A stretch of DNA of 64,000 nt. Source: Pseudoalteromonas sp. P1-25. Its GTDB lineage: Bacteria > Pseudomonadota > Gammaproteobacteria > Enterobacterales > Alteromonadaceae. Location of the stretch: contig NZ_LKDW01000005.1 of assembly GCF_001401805.1 (NCBI RefSeq), forward strand, positions 101,202 through 165,201, given 5' to 3'. The notes below the pieces were generated by a model. The model saw only the letters and a list, made by a program, of their open reading frames with translations, had not been told where the DNA came from and searched no databases. Positions within the stretch are counted from its first letter, which is position 1. Each line of letters opens with the position of its first letter. A program made the position numbers and the translations under genes. This document shows, in pieces, positions 55,082 through 63,911 of the stretch.

Positions 55082-56053
55082 ATGGATATAAAAGCTATCC
55101 AGGCGTTAATCGAAAGCGATATGAATGACGTCAATCAACTTATACACGCGCAAATGCGCTCAGATGTGGCGTTAGTCAATCAACTTGGGCTGTACATCGT
55201 TAACAGCGGTGGCAAACGCGTACGCCCTATGCTTGCTCTATTGGCTGCAAGAGCTTTGGGCTACCAAGGTAAAGATCACATTACCTTAGCAACAATTGTT
55301 GAATTTATTCATACTGCAACGCTATTACACGATGATGTTGTTGATGAATCTAACCTACGCCGTGGTACACCTACTGCTAATGCCGAATTTGGTAACGCTG
55401 CCAGCGTGTTAGTTGGGGATTTTATTTACACCCGCTCATTTCAGCTGATGGTGGGACTTGGTAAAATGCAGATTATGCAAGTACTTGCTGATGCAACCAA
55501 TGTTATTGCCGAGGGCGAAGTATTGCAGCTTATGAATTGCAACGACCCTAACACTACCGAAGCAAGTTACATGCAGGTTATTTATTCTAAAACGGCTAAA
55601 TTGTTTGAAGCCGCTACAGGGCTTGCGGCTATTATTACCGAGCAAGATAATAGTGTGCTAGATGCGCTTAACTTATACGGCATGCACTTAGGTACTGCTT
55701 TTCAATTAGTTGATGATGTGCTTGATTACAACGCAGACGCTGACCAGTTAGGTAAAAATATTGGTGATGATTTAGCAGAAGGCAAACCTACCTTACCATT
55801 AATCTATGCTATGCAGCATGGTAGTGATGAGCAACGAGCCCTTATTCGAGATGCTATTGAACATTGCAATGGTATGGATAACCTTGAGGCTATTTTAACG
55901 GCTTTAAAAGAAACCAAGGCGCTTGAATTTACAATGCAAAAGGCGCAACAAGAAGCTGATAAAGCGATAGCCTGTTTAGACTTTTTAGCTGAATCACAGT
56001 ATAAGCAAGCATTAATAAGCCTAGCGCGTATTGCTGTAGAGCGAGATCACTAA
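55082..56053 (+). CDS. ispB: Octaprenyl diphosphate synthase
   Basis: This trans-prenyltransferase (323 aa) builds the ubiquinone-8 side chain. The first Asp-rich motif is in LLHDDVVDES (~residue 83) and the second in LVDDVLDYNAD (~210), with GGKRVRPMLALL near the N-terminus for isopentenyl-PP binding. Frame opens at 55067, but GGAG at 55074-55077 and the homologous start MDIKAIQALI give ATG 55082. It is divergent from rplU, as in E. coli. Confidence 0.95.
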   Translation: MDIKAIQALIESDMNDVNQLIHAQMRSDVALVNQLGLYIVNSGGKRVRPMLALLAARALGYQGKDHITLATIVEFIHTATLLHDDVVDESNLRRGTPTANAEFGNAASVLVGDFIYTRSFQLMVGLGKMQIMQVLADATNVIAEGEVLQLMNCNDPNTTEASYMQVIYSKTAKLFEAATGLAAIITEQDNSVLDALNLYGMHLGTAFQLVDDVLDYNADADQLGKNIGDDLAEGKPTLPLIYAMQHGSDEQRALIRDAIEHCNGMDNLEAILTALKETKALEFTMQKAQQEADKAIACLDFLAESQYKQALISLARIAVERDH

Positions 56054-56097
56054 GGCCATAGCCCTTAATTAGTAAAGGGTAATAATTTTCGAGCAAT

Positions 56098-56126
56098 AAA
56101 AAAGCCTGCATATGCAGGCTTTTTTG
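56098..56126. terminator. Bidirectional intrinsic terminator
   Basis: GCCTGCAT and ATGCAGGC pair back to back, flanked by A6 and T6, between convergent ispB and mdh. Confidence 0.93.
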
Positions 56127-56141
56127 TATGAAATTTGGCTA

Positions 56142-57074
56142 TTACGCCATGAAATCGACACCTTCTTTGATGTCTTTTTTCAGCGTTTCAAGCATATCGT
56201 TTTTAGCTTTTTCTTCAAATGCGCTTAACTCGCCGTAAGAAAGAATTTCTTCTACGCCGTTTTTACCTAAACGTACTGGGTGAGCAAAGTACTCTGCATC
56301 ACCATTTTCAACAGCAACGTATGCGTAATCTACTACGTCTTCACCTTGTAGGCCTTTAACTAAAGACATACAAAAACGTGCTGCAGCAGCACCCATAGAA
56401 AGTGTAGCTGAACCACCACCCGCTTTAGCATTTACTACTTCAGTACCTGCATTTTGGATACGTGGAGTTAGTGTAGCAACTTCTTCTTCGGTAAAGCTTA
56501 CGCCTTCAACTTGAGAAAGTAGAGGAAGAATAGTTGTGCCAGAGTGGCCACCAATTACGGGTACTTTTACTGATGCTACGTCTACGCCTTTAAGCTCAGC
56601 AACAAATGCTTCTGAACGAATTACGTCAAGCGTAGTAATACCAAATACGCGGCTTGCATCGTAAGTACCTGCTTTTTTGAATACTTCAGCAACGATTGGC
56701 ACAGTGCCATTTACTGGGTTAGTGATAACACCCACTAATGCTTTAGGGCAGCTAGCAACAATGCCTTCTGCTAATGTTTTGATGATACCTGCGTTTACGT
56801 TAAATAAATCCGCACGATCCATACCTGGTTTACGTGGCATACCCGCTGGGATAAGTACGATATCACACCCTTCAAGCGCTTTATTTAAATCGTCTGCGCC
56901 AAAACCTGCTACTTTAACATCTGTAGGGATGTGTGATAGGTCAACCGCAACACCTGGTACAACTGGTGCAACATCGTAAAGTGATAATTCAGAACCTGCT
57001 GGTAAGCCTGTTTTTAATAATAAAGACAACGCTTGACCGATACCGCCTGCAGCACCTAATACAGCAACTTTCAT
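56142..57074 (-). CDS. mdh: Malate dehydrogenase (NAD-dependent)
   Basis: The TCA-cycle enzyme (310 aa) starts [20 protein letters not shown] with the NAD-binding glycine motif. It has the mobile-loop region [10 protein letters not shown] (~residue 80) and the catalytic His in [14 protein letters not shown] (~177). The open frame extends 49 codons upstream, into the argR side, but the GGAG before ATG 57074 fixes the start. It is divergent from argR, an arrangement common in Gammaproteobacteria. Confidence 0.97.
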   Translation of the reverse strand: MKVAVLGAAGGIGQALSLLLKTGLPAGSELSLYDVAPVVPGVAVDLSHIPTDVKVAGFGADDLNKALEGCDIVLIPAGMPRKPGMDRADLFNVNAGIIKTLAEGIVASCPKALVGVITNPVNGTVPIVAEVFKKAGTYDASRVFGITTLDVIRSEAFVAELKGVDVASVKVPVIGGHSGTTILPLLSQVEGVSFTEEEVATLTPRIQNAGTEVVNAKAGGGSATLSMGAAAARFCMSLVKGLQGEDVVDYAYVAVENGDAEYFAHPVRLGKNGVEEILSYGELSAFEEKAKNDMLETLKKDIKEGVDFMA

Positions 57075-57238
57075 TGGAATTCTCCGTAATTTGAGGTAGG
57101 AAATATTTGTGGCTCTTAAGATAATGAAATTAGCGACTAAAAACAAATTTATCCTGCTTATTTCAGGTATATTTTCGACCATAGTTGTAAACTTTGTTGG
57201 TTTATCGCAGCAAACTGGCAAGTTAACTAAACAACTGC

Positions 57239-57281
57239 TGCATAATTATTCATTTTTGTGTAGAATTTGCATTATAAATAA
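57239..57281. promoter_or_regulatory. Candidate ARG boxes upstream of argR
   Basis: TGCATAATTATTCA (57239-57252) and TGCATTATAAATAA (57268-57281) resemble the E. coli ARG-box consensus of 18 bp with TGAAT/ATTCA half sites. Their position before argR fits autoregulation and, with mdh in the other direction, possible joint control. Matches are partial and by eye. Confidence 0.5.
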
Positions 57282-57299
57282 CAAAAATGAATAAAGACT

Positions 57300-57767
57300 A
57301 TGCAACCACAAGACAAACAAGAAGCACTGGTAAAAGCGTTTAAAGCACTTTTAAAAGAAGAGAATTTTGGCTCGCAAGGCGAAATAGTCGAAGCATTAAA
57401 AGAGCAAGGCTTTGACAATATAAGCCAGAGTAAAGTATCGCGTATGCTTAGCAAGTTTGGCGCTGTGCGAACCCGTAATGCTAAACAAGAAATGGTGTAT
57501 TGCCTTCCCGCAGAAATGGGCGTACCGACAGCTAAAAGCCCACTGCGCCAGCTTGTTATTGATATTATGCATAACGAGATGATGATTATTATTACCACCA
57601 GCCCAGGCGCAGCGCAGTTAATTGCTCGTTTGTTAGATTCTTTAGGTAAAGCTGATGGTGTTTTAGGCACAATTGCTGGAGATGACACTATTTTTATTGC
57701 GCCTGCAAAAATTTCTGAAATTGACATTACGCTTGAGCGCGTACGCATTTTATTTGATACGGTTTAA
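57300..57767 (+). CDS. argR: Arginine repressor
   Basis: The 155-aa hexameric repressor has the N-terminal winged HTH ([20 protein letters not shown] and [18 protein letters not shown]) and the C-terminal arginine-binding domain with [15 protein letters not shown] and [11 protein letters not shown]. It controls arginine synthesis genes. Ribosome-binding site is weak. It overlaps the convergent DyP gene by 4 bases. Confidence 0.97.
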   Translation: MQPQDKQEALVKAFKALLKEENFGSQGEIVEALKEQGFDNISQSKVSRMLSKFGAVRTRNAKQEMVYCLPAEMGVPTAKSPLRQLVIDIMHNEMMIIITTSPGAAQLIARLLDSLGKADGVLGTIAGDDTIFIAPAKISEIDITLERVRILFDTV

Positions 57768-58663
57768 AGCTGCTTTAAAAAACTAACTGACGGCGCAAAA
57801 AACGCTGAGCCCATATCGGCTTGAGTAAAATCAAGCCAATGGTCGTAACACTCCCCTTTTCCTATGCGGCTGTTAAGTACCTTTTCAAACGCACTTCCCG
57901 ATGCAGAGCATGTAATACTTAGCATACCTTGCTCATAAACATCGCCATACGGCATGCTTTGGTTAAGCAATATTGCTTGGCCGCTCTCATTTTTTAGCTC
58001 GCTTCTAGTGGCGTGGCTAGTATCTACCTTAGGCTCAATTAAAGTGTTATCTAAACGCGTGCGCCCCATAATATGCTCTTGCTCGCTGAGTGATAAATGC
58101 TGCCATACACTCAAGTCATGCTTATAACGTTGGACATGAATATAACTACCTTGGTGTTCAAAGCTGTCGGGCTTATTAACCAGTGCAGTGATTCGTTTTT
58201 GCCGCCCATGCGGGGTATCGCCTGCGTAAATAAAGCCGTTAAAGTCTCGCCCATCTAAAAACCTAAAGTTGCGAATTTGTTCAACCAGCTCTACATCGGG
58301 CGAAAACAACTTTAATATTTGCAATGCAAAAAGGTGATTAACATCTTCTCGGTCTGAGCGAATTTGGATAAATAAATCGCAGGGCTGTACGCGCATAACA
58401 AAATCGCTGTGATTTATATTAGGAAAGCTTTGCAGCTCGCTTGGGATATATTCAGGTAGTATATGCGGCCAATATTGCGCGCCTATGGCAACCATGCAAG
58501 AGAGCATGGCCTCGGAGAACTGATCACTAAACTCTTCTTCAATTGCGCTTACGCGCTTTAGCTTTGCGCGCAATGACTCGTCTTGACCATCAAATACATT
58601 AAAAAATAAATGCAAACCGTGTAAGTTTGCTTCAGCACAAATCCCAGATTGCGCTTGCGCCAT
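57764..58663 (-). CDS. DyP-type haem peroxidase
   Basis: The 299-aa protein is a class-B-like dye-decolorising peroxidase. The catalytic-distal motif GxxDG appears as [12 protein letters not shown] (Asp ~residue 146). The proximal haem histidine is probably in [11 protein letters not shown] (~217). The C-terminal region [18 protein letters not shown] is conserved in the family. No signal peptide, so cytoplasmic, like YfeX. It lies 43 bases downstream of fbpABC, so it is probably the last gene of the iron operon, perhaps acting in haem or iron handling. Confidence 0.87.
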   Translation of the reverse strand: MAQAQSGICAEANLHGLHLFFNVFDGQDESLRAKLKRVSAIEEEFSDQFSEAMLSCMVAIGAQYWPHILPEYIPSELQSFPNINHSDFVMRVQPCDLFIQIRSDREDVNHLFALQILKLFSPDVELVEQIRNFRFLDGRDFNGFIYAGDTPHGRQKRITALVNKPDSFEHQGSYIHVQRYKHDLSVWQHLSLSEQEHIMGRTRLDNTLIEPKVDTSHATRSELKNESGQAILLNQSMPYGDVYEQGMLSITCSASGSAFEKVLNSRIGKGECYDHWLDFTQADMGSAFFAPSVSFLKQL

Positions 58664-58706
58664 TGTTATTCCTTAGCTTTATAAAACACAGCGAATAACA
58701 CGTTTG

Positions 58707-59753
58707 TTATGATTCGAAAAAATTCACCGTGTGAGGTTTTATTTTTATTATAACCTGCTCATTTATTTCAAATGACTGGCCATATTGTGCGGCAACTTCA
58801 ATCTCTTGATCTGCAATTAAAACAGTGTAAACATAAGCCGAACCTATAAACCGACGGTTTAAAATGCTCACACTTTGAGGGTTATCAGCCTGCGTATTTT
58901 GCGCAAGCTCAATATGGTGCGGACGTATATACACCAGCCCTTTTATTGCACTGTGCTTATGTTCTTGCTGCGATTGCACAACACCATAAGTGGTTGCGTA
59001 TTCAGTTGCCGTTAACACTTCTGCGCCTAAGTATATGCCCTGACCCAGAAACTCTGCAACCTCCTTTGTCGCTGGCTTGGCAAAAAGCTGCTCTGGCGTA
59101 CCTTGTTGGGCTATTTTTCCTAGGTGCATTATGGCCAACGTGTCCGAAAACGCAAAGGCCTCTTCTTTTGAGTGGCTAACAAACACCGCAGAAACCTGCT
59201 GCGCTTTAATAATGCGCCGAATATCAGCAATTAGCTCAAAACGCACTTGTGTATCTATGTTCGAAAAAGGCTCATCAAGGAGCAATAAGCTAGGTTTATA
59301 AGCCAGCGCTCGCGCAATAGCGACACGTTGCTGCTGGCCACCAGAGAGTTGATGAGGGTAGCGTTTTGCACATCCTGTTAAATGCACCAGCTCCAGCATT
59401 TCCTCTACCCGGTGCTGTTTTTGAGCTTTACTTATTTTACTTAGTCCAAATGCGATATTATCGGCCACACTGAGGTGAGGAAACAGAGCATAATCTTGAA
59501 ACATCATCCCAATATTACGATGCTCTGGAGAGACAAATGTATCCTTATCGCTTACGCATTTGCCCTCTATAGATACACTCCCCTGCTTTACTTCAATAAG
59601 GCCAGCAATGGCTTTTAAGGTGGTTGTTTTACCGCAGCCACTGGCACCAAGTAAACACACTATTTCATCTTGACCCACCGTTAAATCCAAATTGTTTAAA
59701 ACCGGTGTGCCATTGTAGTGATAACCTACACCTTGTAAATTTAAACGGCTCAT
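58707..59753 (-). CDS. fbpC: Iron(III) ABC transporter ATP-binding protein
   Basis: The 348-aa ATPase has Walker A GASGCGKTT (~residues 36-44), signature LSGGQQQRVAIARAL, Walker B LLLLDEPFSNID and a C-terminal TOBE-type domain (~240-345) as in FbpC. It drives ferric-ion import through FbpB. The start codon directly follows the fbpB stop. Confidence 0.92.
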   Translation of the reverse strand: MSRLNLQGVGYHYNGTPVLNNLDLTVGQDEIVCLLGASGCGKTTTLKAIAGLIEVKQGSVSIEGKCVSDKDTFVSPEHRNIGMMFQDYALFPHLSVADNIAFGLSKISKAQKQHRVEEMLELVHLTGCAKRYPHQLSGGQQQRVAIARALAYKPSLLLLDEPFSNIDTQVRFELIADIRRIIKAQQVSAVFVSHSKEEAFAFSDTLAIMHLGKIAQQGTPEQLFAKPATKEVAEFLGQGIYLGAEVLTATEYATTYGVVQSQQEHKHSAIKGLVYIRPHHIELAQNTQADNPQSVSILNRRFIGSAYVYTVLIADQEIEVAAQYGQSFEINEQVIIKIKPHTVNFFES

Positions 59754-61385
59754 TTAACTGTGTTGCTCCATAGAACGGTTAATAAAATACAAGGGGATCA
59801 ACCCAACCAAAACAATAAATAAAGCGGAAATAGAAGCAAGCTCAAGCTGTTCATCGCTCACATATTGAAATACGTGTGTAGCTAAGCTTTCAAAATCAAA
59901 AGGCCTTAATAGTAAAGCGGCTGGCAGCTCTTTCATACACTCAATAAATACAAGTAATGCTGCCGTTAAAAGCCCTCGTCGTAATAAAGGAAGGTGTATT
60001 AAGCGCAATGTTTGCCCTTGGCTTTTACCCATAGATTGGCTAGCCATATCTAGTGATGGGCTAATACGCACAAAGCTCGATTCTATCGCACCATGCGCTA
60101 TGGCATAAAAGCGCACTATGTAAGCCAATATAATAGTGACAATGCTACCGGTTAGTAATAAACCTATATCGAGGTTGTAGCTCTCAAGCGCTGTATTTAT
60201 TGAGTTCTCTAATACGCTAAGCGGTAATAATACTGCAATAGCCAGTACCGTACCTGGCAGTGCGTAGCCGGTGCTTGCTAAGCGACCTGGTATTAAAGAG
60301 TAGCCTTGCTTTGCCACACGCTGATAAAAAACGATTAGTGTAGCAAGTATTATGCTGGCCACACTGACAATAATAGCCACTTTTAAACTTTGCCACGCGT
60401 AACTAAAAAATGCGGTGTTCCACGCTTTATCAAAGTAAGTTATTGCATAATTTAGCAACACAAACATAGGTATAATAAAAGCAATGAGTAAAATAACACT
60501 GCAAAATGACGTAGCCAACCATGCATGTTTACCTTTAAGTTTATACAACGACTCGCTATTAACGCCCGACTGGCGCTCAAATACGGCCTGGTTACGCCGA
60601 CTAAAGCGCTCCGCCATTAACGCTAAAAATAGCAGTAACAACATAACGCCTGATATTTTTGCTGCAGCTGTGAGTGAGTAATAACCAAACCATGTATCGT
60701 ACACTGCGGTGGTTAATGTGCTCACTGCAAAGTAGCTCACCGTTGCATAGTCGGCCATGGTTTCCATGCTAATAAGCGCAAGGGCAGCCACAATTGAGCC
60801 ACGAGAGAGTACTATGCTTACCTTAAAAAAGCTTTGCCAAGGCGATAAGCCCATTAATTGGCTCGCTTGCACTAACTTAAATGACTGCTCTCGCAGTGCG
60901 GTTTTAAAAATTAAAAATAAATACGGATACAGCACAAGTGCGATCATCACCATAGCGCCTGGCAAAGTGCGAATATCAAAAAACCAATAATCCGTTGGCG
61001 AGTGCCAATCAAACCAGTCTCTAAGGGCAATTTGAACCGGGCCTGCGTAATCTAGCAAGTCGGTATACACATAGGCTATTAAATAGGTAGGCATTGCAAG
61101 GGGCAGCATAAGCGCCCATTCAAATTGCTTTTTTCCGGGGAAGGAGCAATACGCACTGAGCCAACCAAGCGGTAGCGCAATTGCACAGCTAAGCAGGCAT
61201 ACGCCAAAAATAAGCAATACGGTATTGGTAATATAATCCCACAGCACGGTATCCCACAGATGAGAAAATACTTCTGAGTCGCCTTGTAAAGATTCATATA
61301 TCAAAAAAAACAGCGGGGCCGACAATAAAAGGCCTGTCGACCAAGCAAAGAGCTGCCATTTAGACAGCTTAAATATAAAATTCAT
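59754..61385 (-). CDS. fbpB: Iron(III) ABC transporter permease
   Basis: The 543-aa permease has about 12 TM helices in two repeats, each with a binding-protein-dependent transport loop, for example SPWQSFFKVSIVLSRGSIVA and MGKSQGQTLRLIHLPLL, the EAA-type loops of a fused FbpB. Its ATG overlaps the fbpA stop by one base (TAATG). Confidence 0.93.
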   Translation of the reverse strand: MNFIFKLSKWQLFAWSTGLLLSAPLFFLIYESLQGDSEVFSHLWDTVLWDYITNTVLLIFGVCLLSCAIALPLGWLSAYCSFPGKKQFEWALMLPLAMPTYLIAYVYTDLLDYAGPVQIALRDWFDWHSPTDYWFFDIRTLPGAMVMIALVLYPYLFLIFKTALREQSFKLVQASQLMGLSPWQSFFKVSIVLSRGSIVAALALISMETMADYATVSYFAVSTLTTAVYDTWFGYYSLTAAAKISGVMLLLLFLALMAERFSRRNQAVFERQSGVNSESLYKLKGKHAWLATSFCSVILLIAFIIPMFVLLNYAITYFDKAWNTAFFSYAWQSLKVAIIVSVASIILATLIVFYQRVAKQGYSLIPGRLASTGYALPGTVLAIAVLLPLSVLENSINTALESYNLDIGLLLTGSIVTIILAYIVRFYAIAHGAIESSFVRISPSLDMASQSMGKSQGQTLRLIHLPLLRRGLLTAALLVFIECMKELPAALLLRPFDFESLATHVFQYVSDEQLELASISALFIVLVGLIPLYFINRSMEQHS

Positions 61386-62389
61386 TAAAGGTCGAACTTC
61401 ACCTCATCTATTAGCTTAAGGGCTAACGGACGATATTTACTGATTTCATCGAGTGCTAGGCCATCTTCTTTAAAGCTCCCCCAAGATGCAACTAAGTTTG
61501 ATAGCTCAACACCTTGCTTAACTGGGTACTCCATATTTACAGAGGCATACATGTTCTGTGCTTTGGTTTCGCTCATAAACTCAATAAGTTTAAGGGCATT
61601 ACCAGGATTTTTTGCATACTTAGTAATAACAGCTCCCGATACATTAATGTGTGAGCCGCGATTTTGCTGATTAGGGAAATTAATATAAACAGACTCAGCC
61701 CATGCTTTTTGCTCTTCGTCTTGAAGCATTTTGCCAAGGTAGTAGCTATTTCCTAAAGCAAGATTGCACAAACCTTCTTTAACCGCTTTGACCTGCGCGC
61801 GATCATTGCCTTGTGGCTTACGTGCTAAATTAGCTTTGACACCTTCTAGCCATGTTTTAGTTTTTGCCTCGCCATGGTGAGCAATCATCGAAGCAACCAA
61901 GCCAAGATTATAAGGGTGCTTACCAGAGCGAGTACAAATTTGCCCTTTATACTGAGGGTTTGCCAAATCTTCGTAGGTAAGTTCAGGTAATGCACCTAGG
62001 CGCTCTTTTGATGAGTACACATTACGTACTCGCTTAGTTAACGCCACCCACTGCCCACCACTATCTCTGTATGATGCGGGGATATTATTTTTAATACGAT
62101 CGCTGTTAATACTTTGCGTTAAATTTAGGTCTTCTAGCTGAATGAGTGCACTAAAGTTAGATGTTAAGACTAAATCGGCTTTACTGTGTTTTCCCTCACG
62201 CTTAACGCGCTCTATTAACCCTTTTTTTGCAAAAACCACATTCGTTTTAATGCCCGTTTGTTTTGTAAAATCGTCTAAAATTGGTTGAATTAGAAACGGT
62301 TGACGAAAAGAGTAAATATTAACAACATCACTCGCAAATGCAGGTGAAATACTAATAATACAGGTGAGTATAGCCAATGCAGTTCTCAT
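61385..62389 (-). CDS. fbpA: Iron(III)-binding periplasmic protein
   Basis: The 334-aa substrate-binding protein has a signal peptide (cleavage after AFAS) and FbpA-like N-terminus VNIYSFRQPFLIQPILDDF. The double tyrosine in LGNSYYLGKML (~residue 216) is the ferric-ion ligand pair. It is first in fbpABC. The upstream region has a TTTACAT-AA-ATGTAAA dyad (62454-62469), not a clear Fur box. Confidence 0.92.
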   Translation of the reverse strand: MRTALAILTCIISISPAFASDVVNIYSFRQPFLIQPILDDFTKQTGIKTNVVFAKKGLIERVKREGKHSKADLVLTSNFSALIQLEDLNLTQSINSDRIKNNIPASYRDSGGQWVALTKRVRNVYSSKERLGALPELTYEDLANPQYKGQICTRSGKHPYNLGLVASMIAHHGEAKTKTWLEGVKANLARKPQGNDRAQVKAVKEGLCNLALGNSYYLGKMLQDEEQKAWAESVYINFPNQQNRGSHINVSGAVITKYAKNPGNALKLIEFMSETKAQNMYASVNMEYPVKQGVELSNLVASWGSFKEDGLALDEISKYRPLALKLIDEVKFDL

Positions 62390-62453
62390 ATCAGTGTACC
62401 TAAATAGTCTTTATTTACAGGGAATTTTATCGCGATACGTGAAAATATACACT

Positions 62454-62469
62454 CTTTACATAAATGTAA
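62454..62469. promoter_or_regulatory. 7-2-7 dyad upstream of fbpA
   Basis: TTTACAT (62454-62460) and ATGTAAA (62463-62469) are perfect inverted arms about 65 bases before the fbpA start. They could be an operator for fbpA (minus) or belong to the csrB control region (plus). The sequence does not resemble the GATAAT-based Fur consensus. Confidence 0.4.
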
Positions 62470-62500
62470 ATAAGTAATTAATGTACAAAACAGAAATACT

Positions 62501-62518
62501 GCGTAAGACATCTCTTAC
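62501..62518. promoter_or_regulatory. GacA/UvrY-type upstream activating site for the CsrB-like RNA
   Basis: CGTAAGACATCTCTTACA matches the GacA/UvrY box TGTAAG-N6-CTTACA at every defined base but the first. It lies about 175 bases before the proposed RNA start, the far-upstream distance known for rsmZ/csrB promoters. This supports BarA/UvrY-type control. Confidence 0.8.
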
Positions 62519-62676
62519 AGGGGTGACAGCTAATGAGTAAAAAAAGCGATAACAACTAGTTAGAATTACTATAAGGTATTGTTTTTAAGTAATATTATTA
62601 AAATTCTCATATTTTATAAGTAAATCTATTACCGTTTTAACCTATTTTAGTTGCATCAACACGCTACAATTACTAC

Positions 62677-63152
62677 ATCAACCAAGCAGTGATGCTTATC
62701 GAGTAAATGGAAATGGACTGCTTACTCGAACAACCAATGATTAGGTTACTACGGACAACACGGAAATTAGGACAGGCTCAGGATGAGTATCGCAATGGAT
62801 TGTTGCACAAAGGAACGTATTAGGATGATACAGTAAGGATAACAACATCGGATAGTTGTTTAACAGGAAGTTACACGGAATTAAATGGACAGGCCCTTGA
62901 GGCAACGCAATGGAATTGTAAATTAACGGACTGCACTAGGACGTGCTAAAAGGAATGGGTAATAGTTTTTACCAATACAGGATGTACAGGGATTTAAAGG
63001 AGATAGGCCCGGATAGCCTAAATTACATAGAACTAAAAAGTAATATCGTAATCACATGGATAAGTAAAAATTGGAGTTGATTAAGTTCAATTGCAGGATG
63101 CAAAATTAGAAGATTCCGCAAGCGCGCCTAGAGATAGAGCGCGCTTTTCTTT
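62677..63152 (+). ncRNA. csrB: CsrB-type sRNA that sequesters CsrA
   Basis: No protein frame spans this stretch, but about 25 GGA triplets occur between 62709 and 63100, most as AGGA, TGGA or CGGA, often within ACGGAC/CAGGAT-like contexts. This density is typical of CsrB/RsmZ RNAs, whose GGA loops titrate the translational regulator CsrA. A -10-like TACAAT is at 62665-62670, so transcription would start near 62677; the -35 is poor, as expected for an activated promoter. A GC-rich hairpin with T-run ends it at 63152. Length would be about 475 nt; the 5' end is an estimate. Confidence 0.85.
63120..63152 (+). terminator. Intrinsic terminator of the CsrB-like RNA
   Basis: AAGCGCGC (63120-63127) and GCGCGCTT (63139-63146) form an 8-bp stem, followed by TTTTCTTT. 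It lies just 14 bases from the convergent DTW gene. Confidence 0.92.
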
Positions 63153-63165
63153 GTCTAAAATTAAG

Positions 63166-63852
63166 TTACTGTGGCCTGCCCTTATTTCGCTTGCCAAGTA
63201 AGTACGCATCACGAAATTTTATAAAGTGTTGTTCAAGCTTTAAGGCGGCATCTTGCTCACCTGCGAGCGCTAACACCATAATGCCTACCTCAGCAGTGCC
63301 TAACTGATAAGCGTGAGGTGCAACGCGTAAACGGTAATCTGATAGTTTATCAGCCGTGATCGACAACACAGGTAAATTATCAAGATACGGGCTTTTACGG
63401 ATCATTTTTTTAGCTTCACGCCAGGTGCCATCTAAAAATATAAATAATGGCTTTTTACCAGGCGTAATATTTACTTCGGTGGTTGCTCTGCCTGGCTCTA
63501 CATCTTCAGCTGGAAATATCACCATAGGTTGATAATCAGCATTGTTTAATAAGGCTAATAGCTCAGCGCTTGGCGCTGTTCTATCCCATCTGAATGCATA
63601 GTTATCTGGGACTATTTCAGCTATTAAACGCCCTGTGTTTGAGGGTTTAAAACTTTCATTATGATACATTAATAAACACACCCCAGCATCGCACTGCGCT
63701 TGCTCTACACCCTCACATATACAGTAATGCTTAGCTATTAAACATTGCTCACAACGGTCCATTTTACCACCGCGGGCATTAAACTCACGGCGCGATTCGC
63801 TAATTTGCTGAGCACGTAAAACTAATACTGAGTTATGTTGGGGATTTTTCAA
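63166..63852 (-). CDS. DTW-domain tRNA-uridine aminocarboxypropyltransferase
   Basis: The 228-aa protein has the DTW domain motif as FLDGTWREAKKMIRKSPYL (~residues 140-158) and an N-terminal Cys cluster CEQCLIAKHYCICEG. It resembles E. coli YfiP/TapT, which adds the acp group to a tRNA uridine using S-adenosylmethionine. The start is a TTG at 63852; the first ATG lies at residue 31, too late to keep the family N-terminus VLVLRAQQI. Monocistronic, convergent with the CsrB-like RNA. Confidence 0.88.
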   Translation of the reverse strand: MKNPQHNSVLVLRAQQISESRREFNARGGKMDRCEQCLIAKHYCICEGVEQAQCDAGVCLLMYHNESFKPSNTGRLIAEIVPDNYAFRWDRTAPSAELLALLNNADYQPMVIFPAEDVEPGRATTEVNITPGKKPLFIFLDGTWREAKKMIRKSPYLDNLPVLSITADKLSDYRLRVAPHAYQLGTAEVGIMVLALAGEQDAALKLEQHFIKFRDAYLLGKRNKGRPQ

Positions 63853-63911
63853 GGGGGCTATTACCTAAAATTTGTTCGGCGCGTATTGTAGCTAAAATAA
63901 AAGGGAATAGA

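Noticed and set aside
57075..57221. 49-residue N-terminal extension of malate dehydrogenase
   Set aside because: The ribosome site and NAD-binding motif place the start at 57074; the extension covers the argR promoter.
62390..62500. Fur box before fbpA
   Set aside because: No good match to the GATAAT-type consensus; only a TTTACAT/ATGTAAA dyad is seen, recorded separately.
62530..62560. Short ORF (MSKKSDNN) in the csrB upstream region
   Set aside because: Only eight codons, no support, and it lies in a promoter region.
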